The notes under the pieces were generated by a model. That model worked only from the letters and a program-made list of their open reading frames with translations, searched no databases and was not told where the DNA came from. A stretch of DNA of 33,997 bases from Deltaproteobacteria bacterium (GTDB lineage Bacteria; Desulfobacterota; Desulfobacteria; Desulfobacterales; C00003060): positions 1-33,997 of the forward strand of contig QMMN01000024.1 of NCBI GenBank assembly GCA_003647275.1. Reading direction: 5' to 3'. Shown here piece after piece: positions 10,023 to 18,204 of the stretch (position 1 is its first letter; each line of letters begins with the position of its first letter). Made by a program: the position numbers and the translations under genes.

Positions 10023-11583
10023 CCACTTCAACACTAAATTCTTCTAAATCCTGAGGCAGATCAGAGAATACAATCATAAATGGAATCACCTTACCAGAAG
10101 GGACCTCGAAATTAGATTTTTGATCTCCGAATCTGTTGGCCAATCTTTTGTTGATGGCCGATTTATCCATGACTTCCAAGTCATTTTCTGACAGGACATT
10201 GCCACAGTATGCGGTTTTCTTTTGAACGGCTTTGCCCTCCTTTGAATAGAGAACCCCTTTTACCGTGATGAAGTTCCGAGCTTCAGGATAATCGTTTCTG
10301 ACTTTTCCGCTGATGACAAACAGCCTGCCGGCTGCCTTGTTTTCAACAAATTTCGTACTTATTAACTGATCCATAAGGGATATATGATAGCTGCCGGGAT
10401 CAATGGTCACGGACTCTGGTGCACCTGTCAGGGATTCCAGAAATGGTATCTTGACATCAAAAGCTTTCAAAAGACTGTAGGCACCAAAAGCCCCTCCCCC
10501 CAAAAGAACCAATATCAATGCACCCATGACCGGCATACTAAGGCGCTTCCGTGCCCCTGGTTCTTTCTCGGTCGTTGGGGGGGGCATGGGTTTTTCCTCG
10601 GCCTCTTTCGACTCCCCTTCTAATTCCTCTTTTGGCTCTTCCTGCTCTTCCTGCGCCTCGACCTCCTCAAGCGTGGCGCCCCTTTCCTCACCTTCAGGTG
10701 TTTCTTCTGGAGCCATCTCTTCTGTCTTGTCAGGTGTTTCTTCTACAGCGGTTTCTTGTTCCGGCCCGAGGTCTTCTAGGGCGATTTCTTCCTCTACAGC
10801 GATTTCCTCCTCATCAGGCAGTTTTTCCTCATCAGGTGTGGGTTCCTCAGTAGGGGTTTCTTCTTCCAGGCCGAAGTCTTCCAGGGAGATTTCTTCTTCG
10901 GCTTGAGTCTGTTCTGGCGCTGTTGTTTCTTCGGGCGAGGTTTCTTCTTCCAGGCTAAGATCTTCTAAGGTAATTTCTTCCTCATCAGGGGTTTCCTCAT
11001 CAGGCAGTTTTTTCTCATCAGGTGTGGGTTCCTCAGTAGGGGTTTCTTCTTCCAGGCCGAAGTCTTCCAGGGAGATTTCTTCTTCAGCTTGAGTCTGTTC
11101 TGGCGCTGTTGTTTCTTCGGGCGAGGTTTCTTCTTCCAGGCTAAGGTCTTCTAAGGTAATTTCTTCCTCATCAGGGGTTTCCTCATCAGGCAGTTTTTCC
11201 TCATCAGGTATGGGTTCCTCAGTAGGGGTTTCTTCTTCCAGGCCGAGGTCTTCTAAGGTAATTTCTTCCTCATCAGCGGGTTCTTCTTTAGACTCGGACA
11301 GATCAAAATCCAGAACCTCTTCAGGGGCTTCTTCTGCAACGCCTCCAGGCTCTTCAGCAGCTTGGTCGACTTCTGGTTCTGGAGAAGACACCGGGCCTTC
11401 TTCTGATTCGGGGCGATCAGCAGGTGCCTCTTCAAGTTCGAGTGCAGGCTCTTCCTCTGGAAGGGGTTTATAGACAGTAAACATATGGTGGCACTTGGAA
11501 CATTTGACCTTGGAGCCTGATTCCTTGATCACCTTTTCATCCAGATTGTACCTTGTCTTGCAGTTTTCGCAAGTTACGATCAT
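10000..11583 (-). CDS. MJ0042 zinc-ribbon, acidic-repeat, single-TM protein with DUF3426
   Basis: Protein of 527 aa in four parts. Residues 1-40 are an MJ0042-type zinc ribbon (Cys 5, 8, 28, 31). About 45-345 is very rich in Glu with repeated blocks such as EEITLEDLGLEEETPTEE. About 350-372 is one TM helix (MGALILVLLGGGAFGAYSLL). About 395-525 is a DUF3426 domain. Homologues often sit next to hpt or dnaJ genes in this group of bacteria; the function is unknown. The zinc ribbon should be cytosolic and DUF3426 periplasmic. The acidic part contains direct 186-bp repeats, so copy number may vary. It is last in a minus-strand run dnaJ-hpt-this gene with 10- and 16-bp gaps. Confidence 0.85.
   Translation of the reverse strand: MIVTCENCKTRYNLDEKVIKESGSKVKCSKCHHMFTVYKPLPEEEPALELEEAPADRPESEEGPVSSPEPEVDQAAEEPGGVAEEAPEEVLDFDLSESKEEPADEEEITLEDLGLEEETPTEEPIPDEEKLPDEETPDEEEITLEDLSLEEETSPEETTAPEQTQAEEEISLEDFGLEEETPTEEPTPDEKKLPDEETPDEEEITLEDLSLEEETSPEETTAPEQTQAEEEISLEDFGLEEETPTEEPTPDEEKLPDEEEIAVEEEIALEDLGPEQETAVEETPDKTEEMAPEETPEGEERGATLEEVEAQEEQEEPKEELEGESKEAEEKPMPPPTTEKEPGARKRLSMPVMGALILVLLGGGAFGAYSLLKAFDVKIPFLESLTGAPESVTIDPGSYHISLMDQLISTKFVENKAAGRLFVISGKVRNDYPEARNFITVKGVLYSKEGKAVQKKTAYCGNVLSENDLEVMDKSAINKRLANRFGDQKSNFEVPSGKVIPFMIVFSDLPQDLEEFSVEVVSSVPGS
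10801..11270 (-). repeat. Direct tandem repeat, 186-bp period, coding
   Basis: The block that starts with GGCAGTTTTT recurs at 10817, 11003 and 11189, exactly 186 bp (62 codons) apart, with only scattered changes. It codes for the Glu-rich segment of the DUF3426 protein, giving about two and a half copies. Confidence 0.85.
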
Positions 11584-11599
11584 GGTAGGTCCCTTTCGT

Positions 11600-12121
11600 T
11601 TACTGTTTTAGGTGGTAGATTTCCGGCAATGCACGATATTTTTGATCAAAGTCAAGACCGTATCCCACCAAGAATCCTTGATCAATCACATGTCCGACAT
11701 AATCGATGGGAACCTGCACTTGACGACGTTCAGTCTTGTCGATAAGGGTGCACACTTTAATGGATTTTGGATAAAACGGTTTCAGGTACTCCATTAGGAA
11801 GGCAACGGTTAAGCCAGAATCCACGATATCTTCAACGATAAGGACATCTCGATTTTTTACATCGAGCTCAATCTCTTTGGTTATCCGAACGTTTCCGGAA
11901 GATACGGTCCCACCGTCATAACTGGCTAGGCGGATAAAATCGATTTGGACATTCAAGGTGAGTTCCCGCACGAGGTCAGCTAAGAAGACAAAAACACCGT
12001 TTAGGACACCTATGATACAAAGTTCCTTTTCGGCATAGTCCTTTGATATCTGGTGCGCAAGGCTTTTTACTTTTTGTGCGATTTCAGCCCTGGACAATAC
12101 CGGGATCAATTGTTCCGGCAT
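11600..12121 (-). CDS. hpt: Hypoxanthine phosphoribosyltransferase
   Basis: Purine salvage enzyme that makes IMP (or GMP) from hypoxanthine (or guanine) and PRPP in the cytosol. The PRPP-binding motif is VLIVEDIVDSGLT (93-104, acidic pair Glu97-Asp98), and the flexible-loop region SYDGGTVSSGNVRI (67-80) is present. At 173 aa it has the usual length. It begins 10 bp after the dnaJ stop, so the two are probably cotranscribed. Confidence 0.95.
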   Translation of the reverse strand: MPEQLIPVLSRAEIAQKVKSLAHQISKDYAEKELCIIGVLNGVFVFLADLVRELTLNVQIDFIRLASYDGGTVSSGNVRITKEIELDVKNRDVLIVEDIVDSGLTVAFLMEYLKPFYPKSIKVCTLIDKTERRQVQVPIDYVGHVIDQGFLVGYGLDFDQKYRALPEIYHLKQ

Positions 12122-12131
12122 AAGTTCTACC

Positions 12132-13064
12132 TTAAAGCCCAGTTTCTGCCAATTCCTGAATCAGGGCCTTCTGTCTTTTATTCAAGCGTTTAGGCATTTT
12201 GACAAGAATACGCACGTACAGGTCCCCTCTGTGGCCCTTTTTCATTTCAGGGAGGCCATATCCCCTCAGGCGCATCTTGGTGTGATGCTGGGTCCCAGGG
12301 GGTATTTTCAGGTTCAAGTCTTTTCCATCCACAGTAGGAACCTGTATTTGCGTTCCCAAAAGGGCTTCGGCCAATTTGATTTCTCGGTCGATATAAAGAT
12401 CATGATCCACCCGACTAAACACGGGATCGTCAAGTACCTTGGCCTGGATATACAGGTCTCCTGGTGGTCCACCAAAGGCCCCGGGCTGCCCCTTGCCTGC
12501 CAGCCGTAGTTTTTTCCCGGTCACCATCCCTTTGGGGATCTTGACATTGATTTTTTTCTGTTGAGCCCCTTGCTCCAGGGCTATGGTCTTGCTGGTACCA
12601 TGGAGCACCTCTTCCAGGGTCAGAGGGAGCTCATATACAAGGTCTGATCCTTTGATTGGCGCCCTCTGGCCTGCTGTATAGGCAGTGAAAGGGTCACCTC
12701 CAAAACTAAATCCGAACTTACGACCGCGGCCAGCACCCCCCATAAAGATATTTGCAAAGCTGGTGTCGTCGAATCCAAATTCCCTGAAGATATCGCTGAA
12801 ATTGACGTTCCTGAATATGTCTTCCTGGGAGTAACGCTGGCGGAAACCAGAGGCCCCAAAGGCGTCATACTGCTTACGTTTCTCCTTGTCGCTTAACACT
12901 GCATAGGCCTCGCTGATTTTCTTGAACATTTCTTCGGCAGACTTATCTCCCTTGGTGCGATCTGGATGATATTTCATCGCGAGCTTGCGATAAGCTTTCT
13001 TGATTTCACTCTCGCTTGCGTTTTTATCAACACCTAAGATTTTATAGTAATTGTTCTCAGACAT
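12132..13064 (-). CDS. cbpA: DnaJ-class co-chaperone without zinc finger (CbpA type)
   Basis: Type II Hsp40 of 310 aa that stimulates DnaK ATPase and delivers unfolded clients. The J domain is residues 1-68 with HPD at 33-35 (KYHPDRT). A Gly/Phe-rich linker follows (about 85-130, FGFSFGG), then two beta-barrel substrate-binding domains and a short dimer end. The CxxCxGxG zinc motifs of DnaJ are absent, so it is the CbpA/DjlA-like class and not the main DnaJ. It is first in the dnaJ-hpt-DUF3426 unit, with a strong promoter upstream. Confidence 0.92.
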   Translation of the reverse strand: MSENNYYKILGVDKNASESEIKKAYRKLAMKYHPDRTKGDKSAEEMFKKISEAYAVLSDKEKRKQYDAFGASGFRQRYSQEDIFRNVNFSDIFREFGFDDTSFANIFMGGAGRGRKFGFSFGGDPFTAYTAGQRAPIKGSDLVYELPLTLEEVLHGTSKTIALEQGAQQKKINVKIPKGMVTGKKLRLAGKGQPGAFGGPPGDLYIQAKVLDDPVFSRVDHDLYIDREIKLAEALLGTQIQVPTVDGKDLNLKIPPGTQHHTKMRLRGYGLPEMKKGHRGDLYVRILVKMPKRLNKRQKALIQELAETGL

Positions 13065-13123
13065 TTATCGATCCTGTTTCGAGGAACCATAGTACGAAAT
13101 ATAGAATTGTGATATATGTAATA

Positions 13124-13151
13124 AATATAACTAAGTCCCCTGTAATGTCAA
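13124..13151 (-). promoter_or_regulatory. Promoter for the dnaJ-hpt-DUF3426 unit
   Basis: On the minus strand a perfect TTGACA (13151-13146) is followed after 16 bp by TATATT (13129-13124), about 60 bp before the dnaJ start. It resembles a housekeeping promoter; no CIRCE element is seen. Confidence 0.65.
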
Positions 13152-13159
13152 GGAAATAA

Positions 13160-13345
13160 CAGGCCGTACAATAGGTTGACGGGCTCGCTTCCTGCCCCGC
13201 GAAACACTGCCGTAAGGTAAAAACCCCTGTCCTTTAGACTGGGCTCAAGGGGAGCTATACAAGGATTGTCTATCTTCCTTACCGAGGATGCGTAAGCCTG
13301 CGAAGCGACCCCCCGTGCTTCAGGGAGGGAAAGGCCTCAAAGATC
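13160..13345. repeat. Segment related to the hairpin elements, before birA
   Basis: GGGGAGCTAT near 13250, followed by a TCTATCTTCCTTACCG segment, matches GGGGAGCTAT near 16457 with TTATCTTCTTTACCGGG after it. The preceding GC-rich bases, ending in CAAGGGGAGC, also correspond. No ORF or clear terminal inverted repeats are seen here, so this is probably a fragment. Confidence 0.45.
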
Positions 13346-14173
13346 ATGAATCCATACCTTGATCAACGATTGCCAAATAGACTATCTCCGGATACCATTA
13401 AAGAGGGCCTCAGGACGCGCTGGCTTGGCCAGCAGACGATCTATTGTTTTAATGTGGTTGAATCAACAAACACAGAAGCGTATCGTCTGGGTCAAGAAGG
13501 TGCTCCAGAGGGGACATTGGTGGTCGCGGATGCCCAGAGCAAGGGCCGGGGCCGCCTGGGGCGCACCTGGGTTTCCCCTCCGGGAAGCGGGCTTTATCTT
13601 TCCTTCGTTTTAAAGCCCGACTGTCCTCCAGACTGGTTCCCAAGACTCACTTTAACGGCGGGCGTGGCCGTGGCTTCGGCAATCCAGCAAATGGGGACGA
13701 GACCTCAGCTCAAATGGCCAAACGATATCCTGATTGGTGATCGGAAGGTTGGGGGTATTTTGACCGAGGCTGTTTTCGATGAAAGACGAATCGGCTTTGC
13801 GATTCTTGGCATCGGCATCAACGTGAATACAAAACAGGACGAGCTTCCTATTTCCGTCAGAGATCTGGCGACCTCCCTCCGACTCGGCACGGGTAAACCG
13901 GTCTCCCGCATCTATCTCCTTCAAACCTTGCTGTACCAGTTCGAGCAATGGTATGAGTCTTTTTATACAGGAGCCTTTGACGCCATCCTTGAGACCTGGT
14001 GCGAATTTGACACGACACTGGGGAGAGGCGTTGAGGTGTTTCTCCCGGAGACCAGGCTTACAGGTGTGGCAGAAGCCCTGGGCTCGGACGGGACACTTTT
14101 GGTTCGAGACAAAATGGGGCGTCTGCACAGGATCGTGGCAGGGGATGTCGTACATTGCCGCCTGGAAGCGTGA
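13346..14173 (+). CDS. birA: Biotin--protein ligase, catalytic form without HTH
   Basis: Attaches biotin to the biotin carboxyl carrier protein through biotinyl-AMP. The ligand-binding loop is GRGRLGRTW (67-75), KWPND lies at 123-127, and the catalytic lysine is in GDRKVGGIL (134); a C-terminal SH3-like domain ends the protein. The length of 275 aa, together with an N-terminus that matches the linker just before the catalytic domain of E. coli BirA, shows that the DNA-binding winged helix is missing. It should therefore not act as a bio repressor. The space upstream is repeat-like and holds no HTH coding sequence. Confidence 0.92.
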   Translation: MNPYLDQRLPNRLSPDTIKEGLRTRWLGQQTIYCFNVVESTNTEAYRLGQEGAPEGTLVVADAQSKGRGRLGRTWVSPPGSGLYLSFVLKPDCPPDWFPRLTLTAGVAVASAIQQMGTRPQLKWPNDILIGDRKVGGILTEAVFDERRIGFAILGIGINVNTKQDELPISVRDLATSLRLGTGKPVSRIYLLQTLLYQFEQWYESFYTGAFDAILETWCEFDTTLGRGVEVFLPETRLTGVAEALGSDGTLLVRDKMGRLHRIVAGDVVHCRLEA

Positions 14174-14462
14174 ATGGTCATTGGTCATTTGTCACTGGTG
14201 AATCGTGTAATCGGATAACGAATAACGGATAACGAATTGGCGGTTCGAACACCTTGACGCTTCTATGTTTTTTGTGCTACGTGCAAGTCGCAGACCCAAT
14301 AGACCCAATGAACTAAGGTGAATCGCATATCGGACACGAAGTGAACCTTCAGCGCTAAACCGAATAACAGATACCGAATAACCAGTAACCAGCAACGCGC
14401 AGCCAGCAACCAATGACAAATGACTAATGACAAATGACGATAATTCAGAAAGGAGTCGTAAG
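14174..14462. repeat. Satellite block between birA and etfB
   Basis: The space begins with GGTCATTGGTCATTTGTCAC and ends with the reverse sense, CCAATGACAAATGACTAATG. Between them are several AATAACGA or GATAACGAATAACG words and CCAGTAACCAGCAAC. Long minus-strand frames through it are translations of the satellite and not genes. Confidence 0.6.
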
Positions 14463-15254
14463 GTGGATATTGTTGTTTTGCTCAAGCAGGTACCTGATAC
14501 GGAGACTTTGATTCAAATTGCTGATGACAAGGCTTCTATCAAGACAGAAGACGTAAAATGGGTCATCAATCCCTATGACGAGTTTGCCGTTGAAGAGGCG
14601 CTTCGAATCAAGGAGAAGCATGGAGGCGGCAAGGTGACAATCCTTACCATGGGACCTGAGCGAGCTGTGGAGTCCATCCGTACCGCATTGGCCATGGGGG
14701 CGGACGAAGGGATATTAATTGATGATCCAGCTGTCGAGGGGAGTGACGCACTGGGCACGGCCAAGGTGCTGGCGGCTGCCTTAAGAGAGACCAGCTACAA
14801 TCTCATCTTAGCAGGTCAGCGTGCGGTGGATGATGATGGCTACCAGGTTCCGGCTGCTGTGGCGGAGCAACTTGGGATTCCCCAGGTTTCGATGGTGATT
14901 AAGGAGGAGATCAGTGACGGGAGGATCTTGTGTGAGTGCACTGTTGAAGGAGGAACCGTGGTCGTTGAGACGGAACTGCCCGCCCTTCTTACCACCCAAA
15001 AGGGAATCAATGAACCTAGATATGCCTCCCTTCCAGGTATCATGAAGGCGAAAAAGAAGCCCTTGGTCAAAAAGACGCTGGCCGATCTCGGGGTAGATCC
15101 GAGCGAAGTGGGGGTGTCTGGTGCCAAATGTAAGGTGGTGACCCTTTCGTTTCCCCCTGAAAGGTCGCCTGGCAAGATCATTGAGGGGGAGGCCATAGAG
15201 GATAAGGCGGCTGAGCTGGTGAGATTACTCAGAGAAGAGGCCAAGGTTATTTAG
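14463..15254 (+). CDS. etfB: Electron transfer flavoprotein, beta subunit
   Basis: Small subunit of ETF (263 aa), which binds AMP and, with EtfA, carries electrons from acyl-CoA or other dehydrogenases. Starts as DIVVLLKQVPDTET; KWVINPYDEFAVEEALRIKE and LAGQRAVDDDGYQVPAAVAE are family hallmarks. I chose the GTG at 14463 because AAAGGAG lies 7 bp upstream and the family N-terminus begins there; an upstream ATG at 14427 would add 12 satellite-encoded residues. etfA follows 74 bp later. No dehydrogenase or ETF-quinone oxidoreductase gene is in view, so the partner is unknown. Confidence 0.95.
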   Translation: MDIVVLLKQVPDTETLIQIADDKASIKTEDVKWVINPYDEFAVEEALRIKEKHGGGKVTILTMGPERAVESIRTALAMGADEGILIDDPAVEGSDALGTAKVLAAALRETSYNLILAGQRAVDDDGYQVPAAVAEQLGIPQVSMVIKEEISDGRILCECTVEGGTVVVETELPALLTTQKGINEPRYASLPGIMKAKKKPLVKKTLADLGVDPSEVGVSGAKCKVVTLSFPPERSPGKIIEGEAIEDKAAELVRLLREEAKVI

Positions 15255-15328
15255 ATTTGGTGGCATGTATTCGTGAATCGTATGGCTGCGGATCCGGATA
15301 CCGAATAACGAGATGAGGAGAGATTAAT

Positions 15329-16297
15329 ATGGCACAAGGCGTTTTGGTATTTGCGGAACAGATTGACGGGAGCTTTCGCAAGGTGGCTTATGAGTCTCTA
15401 AGTGAAGGGAGGCGGCTGGCGGACGCCCTTGGCGAAACGCTAACAGGGGTCGTACTTGGTTCTGGGATAGAAGAGATTGCTGGAGAACTGGCAAAGTACG
15501 GGGCAGACACAATCCTGGTGGGTGATGATCCCGGCTTGGCTGACTACACCACAGACGCTTACACGAATGTACTTTTCGATATTGTCAAGGATAATGATCC
15601 CAGGATTTTACTGTTGGGTGCTTCAAGCCGGGGCAAAGATCTGTCTGCGCGGCTTACAGCCCGCCTGGGGAGTGGCCTTGCTATGGAATGCACCAGCTTG
15701 CGTCTCGATGGTGACAATCTGATCGCTACCCGGCCCATGTTTGGGGGCAAGATTCTTGCCGAGGTGGCCCTGGGAGGGACACCTCAGGTGGCAGCCATAC
15801 GTCCTAATGTCATGGAGATAATAGAAGTCGCAAAGGCCGCGGATGTGGAAAGGGTTGCAGTAAACACGGGTGTCGTCAAGACACGTGTTGTGGAAAAGAG
15901 GATAGAGACCGCCTCCAAGGTAGATCTCACTGAGGCCGATGTCATCGTGTCAGGTGGGCGCGGTATGGGAGGTCCTGACTTTAGCGTCCTTGAGGAACTG
16001 GCCGAGGTTTTGGGCGGTACGATAGGGGCATCAAGGTCTGCGGTCGATGAAGGCTGGCGCCCTCATTCGGACCAGGTAGGGCAAACAGGGAAGGTGGTCT
16101 CACCGAACCTTTATATCGCTTGCGGTATCTCTGGAGCCATTCAGCATCTGGCAGGCATGGGCACCTCTAAATGTATTGTAGCCATCAACAAGGATCCAGA
16201 GGCCCCAATCTTTAAAAGGGCGGATTATGGTATCGTGGAAGACCTCTTTAAGGTGGTTCCGGCCATAACAGCCGAATTGAAAAAACAGAAAGATTAG
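15329..16297 (+). CDS. etfA: Electron transfer flavoprotein, alpha subunit
   Basis: Large ETF subunit of 322 aa. The C-terminal FAD domain contains GQTGKVVSPNLYIACGISGA and INKDPEAPIFKRADYGIVED, the classic FAD-binding signature. The N-terminal domain pairs with EtfB. GAGGAG lies 8 bp before the ATG. The 74-bp gap after etfB includes one AATAACGA satellite word. A strong terminator follows at 16329. Confidence 0.96.
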   Translation: MAQGVLVFAEQIDGSFRKVAYESLSEGRRLADALGETLTGVVLGSGIEEIAGELAKYGADTILVGDDPGLADYTTDAYTNVLFDIVKDNDPRILLLGASSRGKDLSARLTARLGSGLAMECTSLRLDGDNLIATRPMFGGKILAEVALGGTPQVAAIRPNVMEIIEVAKAADVERVAVNTGVVKTRVVEKRIETASKVDLTEADVIVSGGRGMGGPDFSVLEELAEVLGGTIGASRSAVDEGWRPHSDQVGQTGKVVSPNLYIACGISGAIQHLAGMGTSKCIVAINKDPEAPIFKRADYGIVEDLFKVVPAITAELKKQKD

Positions 16298-16328
16298 CAA
16301 AGATTAGACCATTAGAAATGGCAATAAG

Positions 16329-16365
16329 GAGCAAGGCGACAACAGGGCCTTGCTCTTTGTTTTTT
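16329..16365 (+). terminator. Rho-independent terminator after etfA
   Basis: GAGCAAGGC (16329-16337) pairs perfectly with GCCTTGCTC (16347-16355), followed by TTTGTTTTTT. Confidence 0.88.
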
Positions 16366-16371
16366 GGGTAG

Positions 16372-16714
16372 AAGCTGTTTCAAAACCTTTTTCCTTGGTC
16401 TGTTTGGCCATTTTTGACCGGCCTGCTTCCCGCTACCCCCGACCATTAGGGCGGGGTCAAGGGGAGCTATTTCAAAATGTTTATCTTCTTTACCGGGAGG
16501 CCCTGCCCTTTAGTGCGGGCGGGGGCTTAAAGTTCTAAGCTCGCTTCGCTAAAATTGTAGCACGGAGTGCCTCTGTCCAAGGCGTTAGCCGCAACCCATG
16601 CGCTAACTCGGGCTAATGCCCTCAAACAGTTACAATTTTTTAACGCTTCGCTTCACTAAGAACTTTTGGCAAAAATGTCCAAAATGGAGTCGTCAAAGGG
16701 TTTTGAAACAGCTT
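16372..16714. repeat. Large hairpin element with perfect 16-bp ends
   Basis: AAGCTGTTTCAAAACC (16372-16387) is repeated perfectly in inverted sense at 16699-16714, and weaker pairing continues inward (CCATTTTT/AAAAATGT). A second inverted pair, AAAATTGTA near 16551 and TACAATTTT near 16631, frames a core with AGCACGGAGTG (16559) and CCTCAAACAGTT (16631). The core recurs at 32413-32464. The element has no ORF and sits right after the etf terminator, MITE-like. It occupies most of the 581-bp gap before rimO; the rest (16715-16878) is satellite-like with no gene. Confidence 0.65.
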
Positions 16715-16878
16715 GTAGTGTCGTCCATTGCCAAAATCGCAAAATCGGTTCATTGGTCTGGATAGCAAAAAAGATACAGGCAAAAGGAAAAAGGCCATTT
16801 TGTATGGCTTCCCTTGACTATTGACAACGGACCACGGACATTCCCCACGATTCACGATTAACAATCTACGGTTCAGAA

Positions 16879-18204
16879 ATGAAGATACACTTTGTCAGTT
16901 TAGGTTGTCCCAGAAACCTGGTGGACACCGAAATCATGCTTGGCCGACTCCTTGAGGCAGGCCATACGATCACCTCTGACGAATCAGAGGCAGACGCTGT
17001 TGTGGTGAACACGTGCAGTTTCATAGAGCCTGCTGTGAACGAGTCGATTGATGTCATCCTGGAAATGGGGGCATGGAAACAGCAATGCGATGGGCGGAGG
17101 CTTATTGTGGTGGGGTGCCTCCCTCAGCGTTACGGCATGGATCTCATCAAGGCCCTCCCCGAGGTGGATGTCTTTCTCGGCACCGGGGCCTTTGACCGCA
17201 TAGTTGGGGCGGCTGACGGGTCATTGAACGGGAGACGGGTCCTGTTGCCGCATCCCGGTTGCAGACCGGTCCAGGATTTATCCCGGCCAAGGTTCCGCAC
17301 GACTGCCTCGCATACGGCCTACCTGAAGATTGCCGAGGGGTGTTCAGGCCGATGTACTTACTGCATCATTCCAAAGCTGAGAGGTCGGCACAGAAGTCGT
17401 CCCATGGAACAGGTTCTGACTGAAGCCAGGTCACTTGCGGAGTCTGGGGTCACAGAGTTAATACTGGTGGCCCAAAACACCACGGCCTACGGGGAGGACC
17501 TGGGCCTGGGGTATGGCCTATCGCACCTTTTGGAGCGGCTGGCAGAGATTTCCGGGTTGGCATGGGTACGTGTGCTCTATGGGCATCCAGACGATATGAC
17601 TGACCCCATCATAGAGACGATTGCCCGCCATGACAGGCTCTGTTCGTATTTTGATATTCCGATCCAACATGCCAGCGAGCCGATTCTCAAAAGCATGGGG
17701 CGTCGTCACAACAGTGCGGACATCCTTGCACTATTTGAGCGCATCCGTAAAAAGGTGCCTGATGCCGTGCTGCGCACCACATTGATGGTGGGTTTTCCGG
17801 GCGAGTCCGACCATGATTTCGAATGTCTCCTTCATCTGATCGAAAGGGTTCGCTTTGATCATTTGGGTGCCTTTATCTATTCAAATGAAAAAGACCTTCC
17901 ATCGAGTGCTTTGAAAAATCATGTGCCGGATGAAGTAAAACAGGAGCGATTTGAACGCCTTATGTTCCGGCAACTCGAGATCTCAAGAGAGAACAATCAA
18001 AAATACGTGGGTAAGACCCTCCAGGTTCTTATAGAGGGCTCTGACGGAGAGACTGACTTTGCGTTGGAGGGCAGAACCTCCTTTCAAGCGCCGGACATCG
18101 ATGGCATGGTGTATATCAACAAAGGCGTTGCCGAGCCCGGGACTTTTGTTCATGTGCAGATTACTGAGGCCTACGAATATGACTTGGTAGGAGCCATTGT
18201 ATGA
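16879..18204 (+). CDS. rimO: Ribosomal protein uS12 methylthiotransferase
   Basis: Radical SAM enzyme with two 4Fe-4S clusters that methylthiolates an Asp of ribosomal protein S12. The N-terminal MTTase domain has Cys 10, 46 and 80 (SLGCPRN, NTCSFIEPA, VGCLPQRYG). The radical SAM motif CSGRCTYC holds Cys 155, 159 and 162. A TRAM domain ends the protein (441 aa). SFIEPAVNES separates RimO from MiaB. No Shine-Dalgarno precedes the ATG. The stop overlaps the next start (ATGA), so the two are translationally coupled. Confidence 0.96.
   Translation: MKIHFVSLGCPRNLVDTEIMLGRLLEAGHTITSDESEADAVVVNTCSFIEPAVNESIDVILEMGAWKQQCDGRRLIVVGCLPQRYGMDLIKALPEVDVFLGTGAFDRIVGAADGSLNGRRVLLPHPGCRPVQDLSRPRFRTTASHTAYLKIAEGCSGRCTYCIIPKLRGRHRSRPMEQVLTEARSLAESGVTELILVAQNTTAYGEDLGLGYGLSHLLERLAEISGLAWVRVLYGHPDDMTDPIIETIARHDRLCSYFDIPIQHASEPILKSMGRRHNSADILALFERIRKKVPDAVLRTTLMVGFPGESDHDFECLLHLIERVRFDHLGAFIYSNEKDLPSSALKNHVPDEVKQERFERLMFRQLEISRENNQKYVGKTLQVLIEGSDGETDFALEGRTSFQAPDIDGMVYINKGVAEPGTFVHVQITEAYEYDLVGAIV

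Noticed and set aside
10526-11473. Long plus-strand Ser-rich frames opposite the DUF3426 gene
   Set aside because: They are the antisense of Glu codons in the acidic repeat (GAA/GAG read as TTC/CTC or TCT/TCC). The minus frame has zinc ribbon, TM and DUF3426 features.
14192-14485. Minus-strand frame of 97 codons between birA and etfB
   Set aside because: It translates the AATAACGA/AATGACA satellite and overlaps the etfB start. It has no domain or ribosome site.
16640-16864. Minus-strand frame of 74 codons before rimO
   Set aside because: It lies across the end of the hairpin element and satellite DNA, with no protein-like features.
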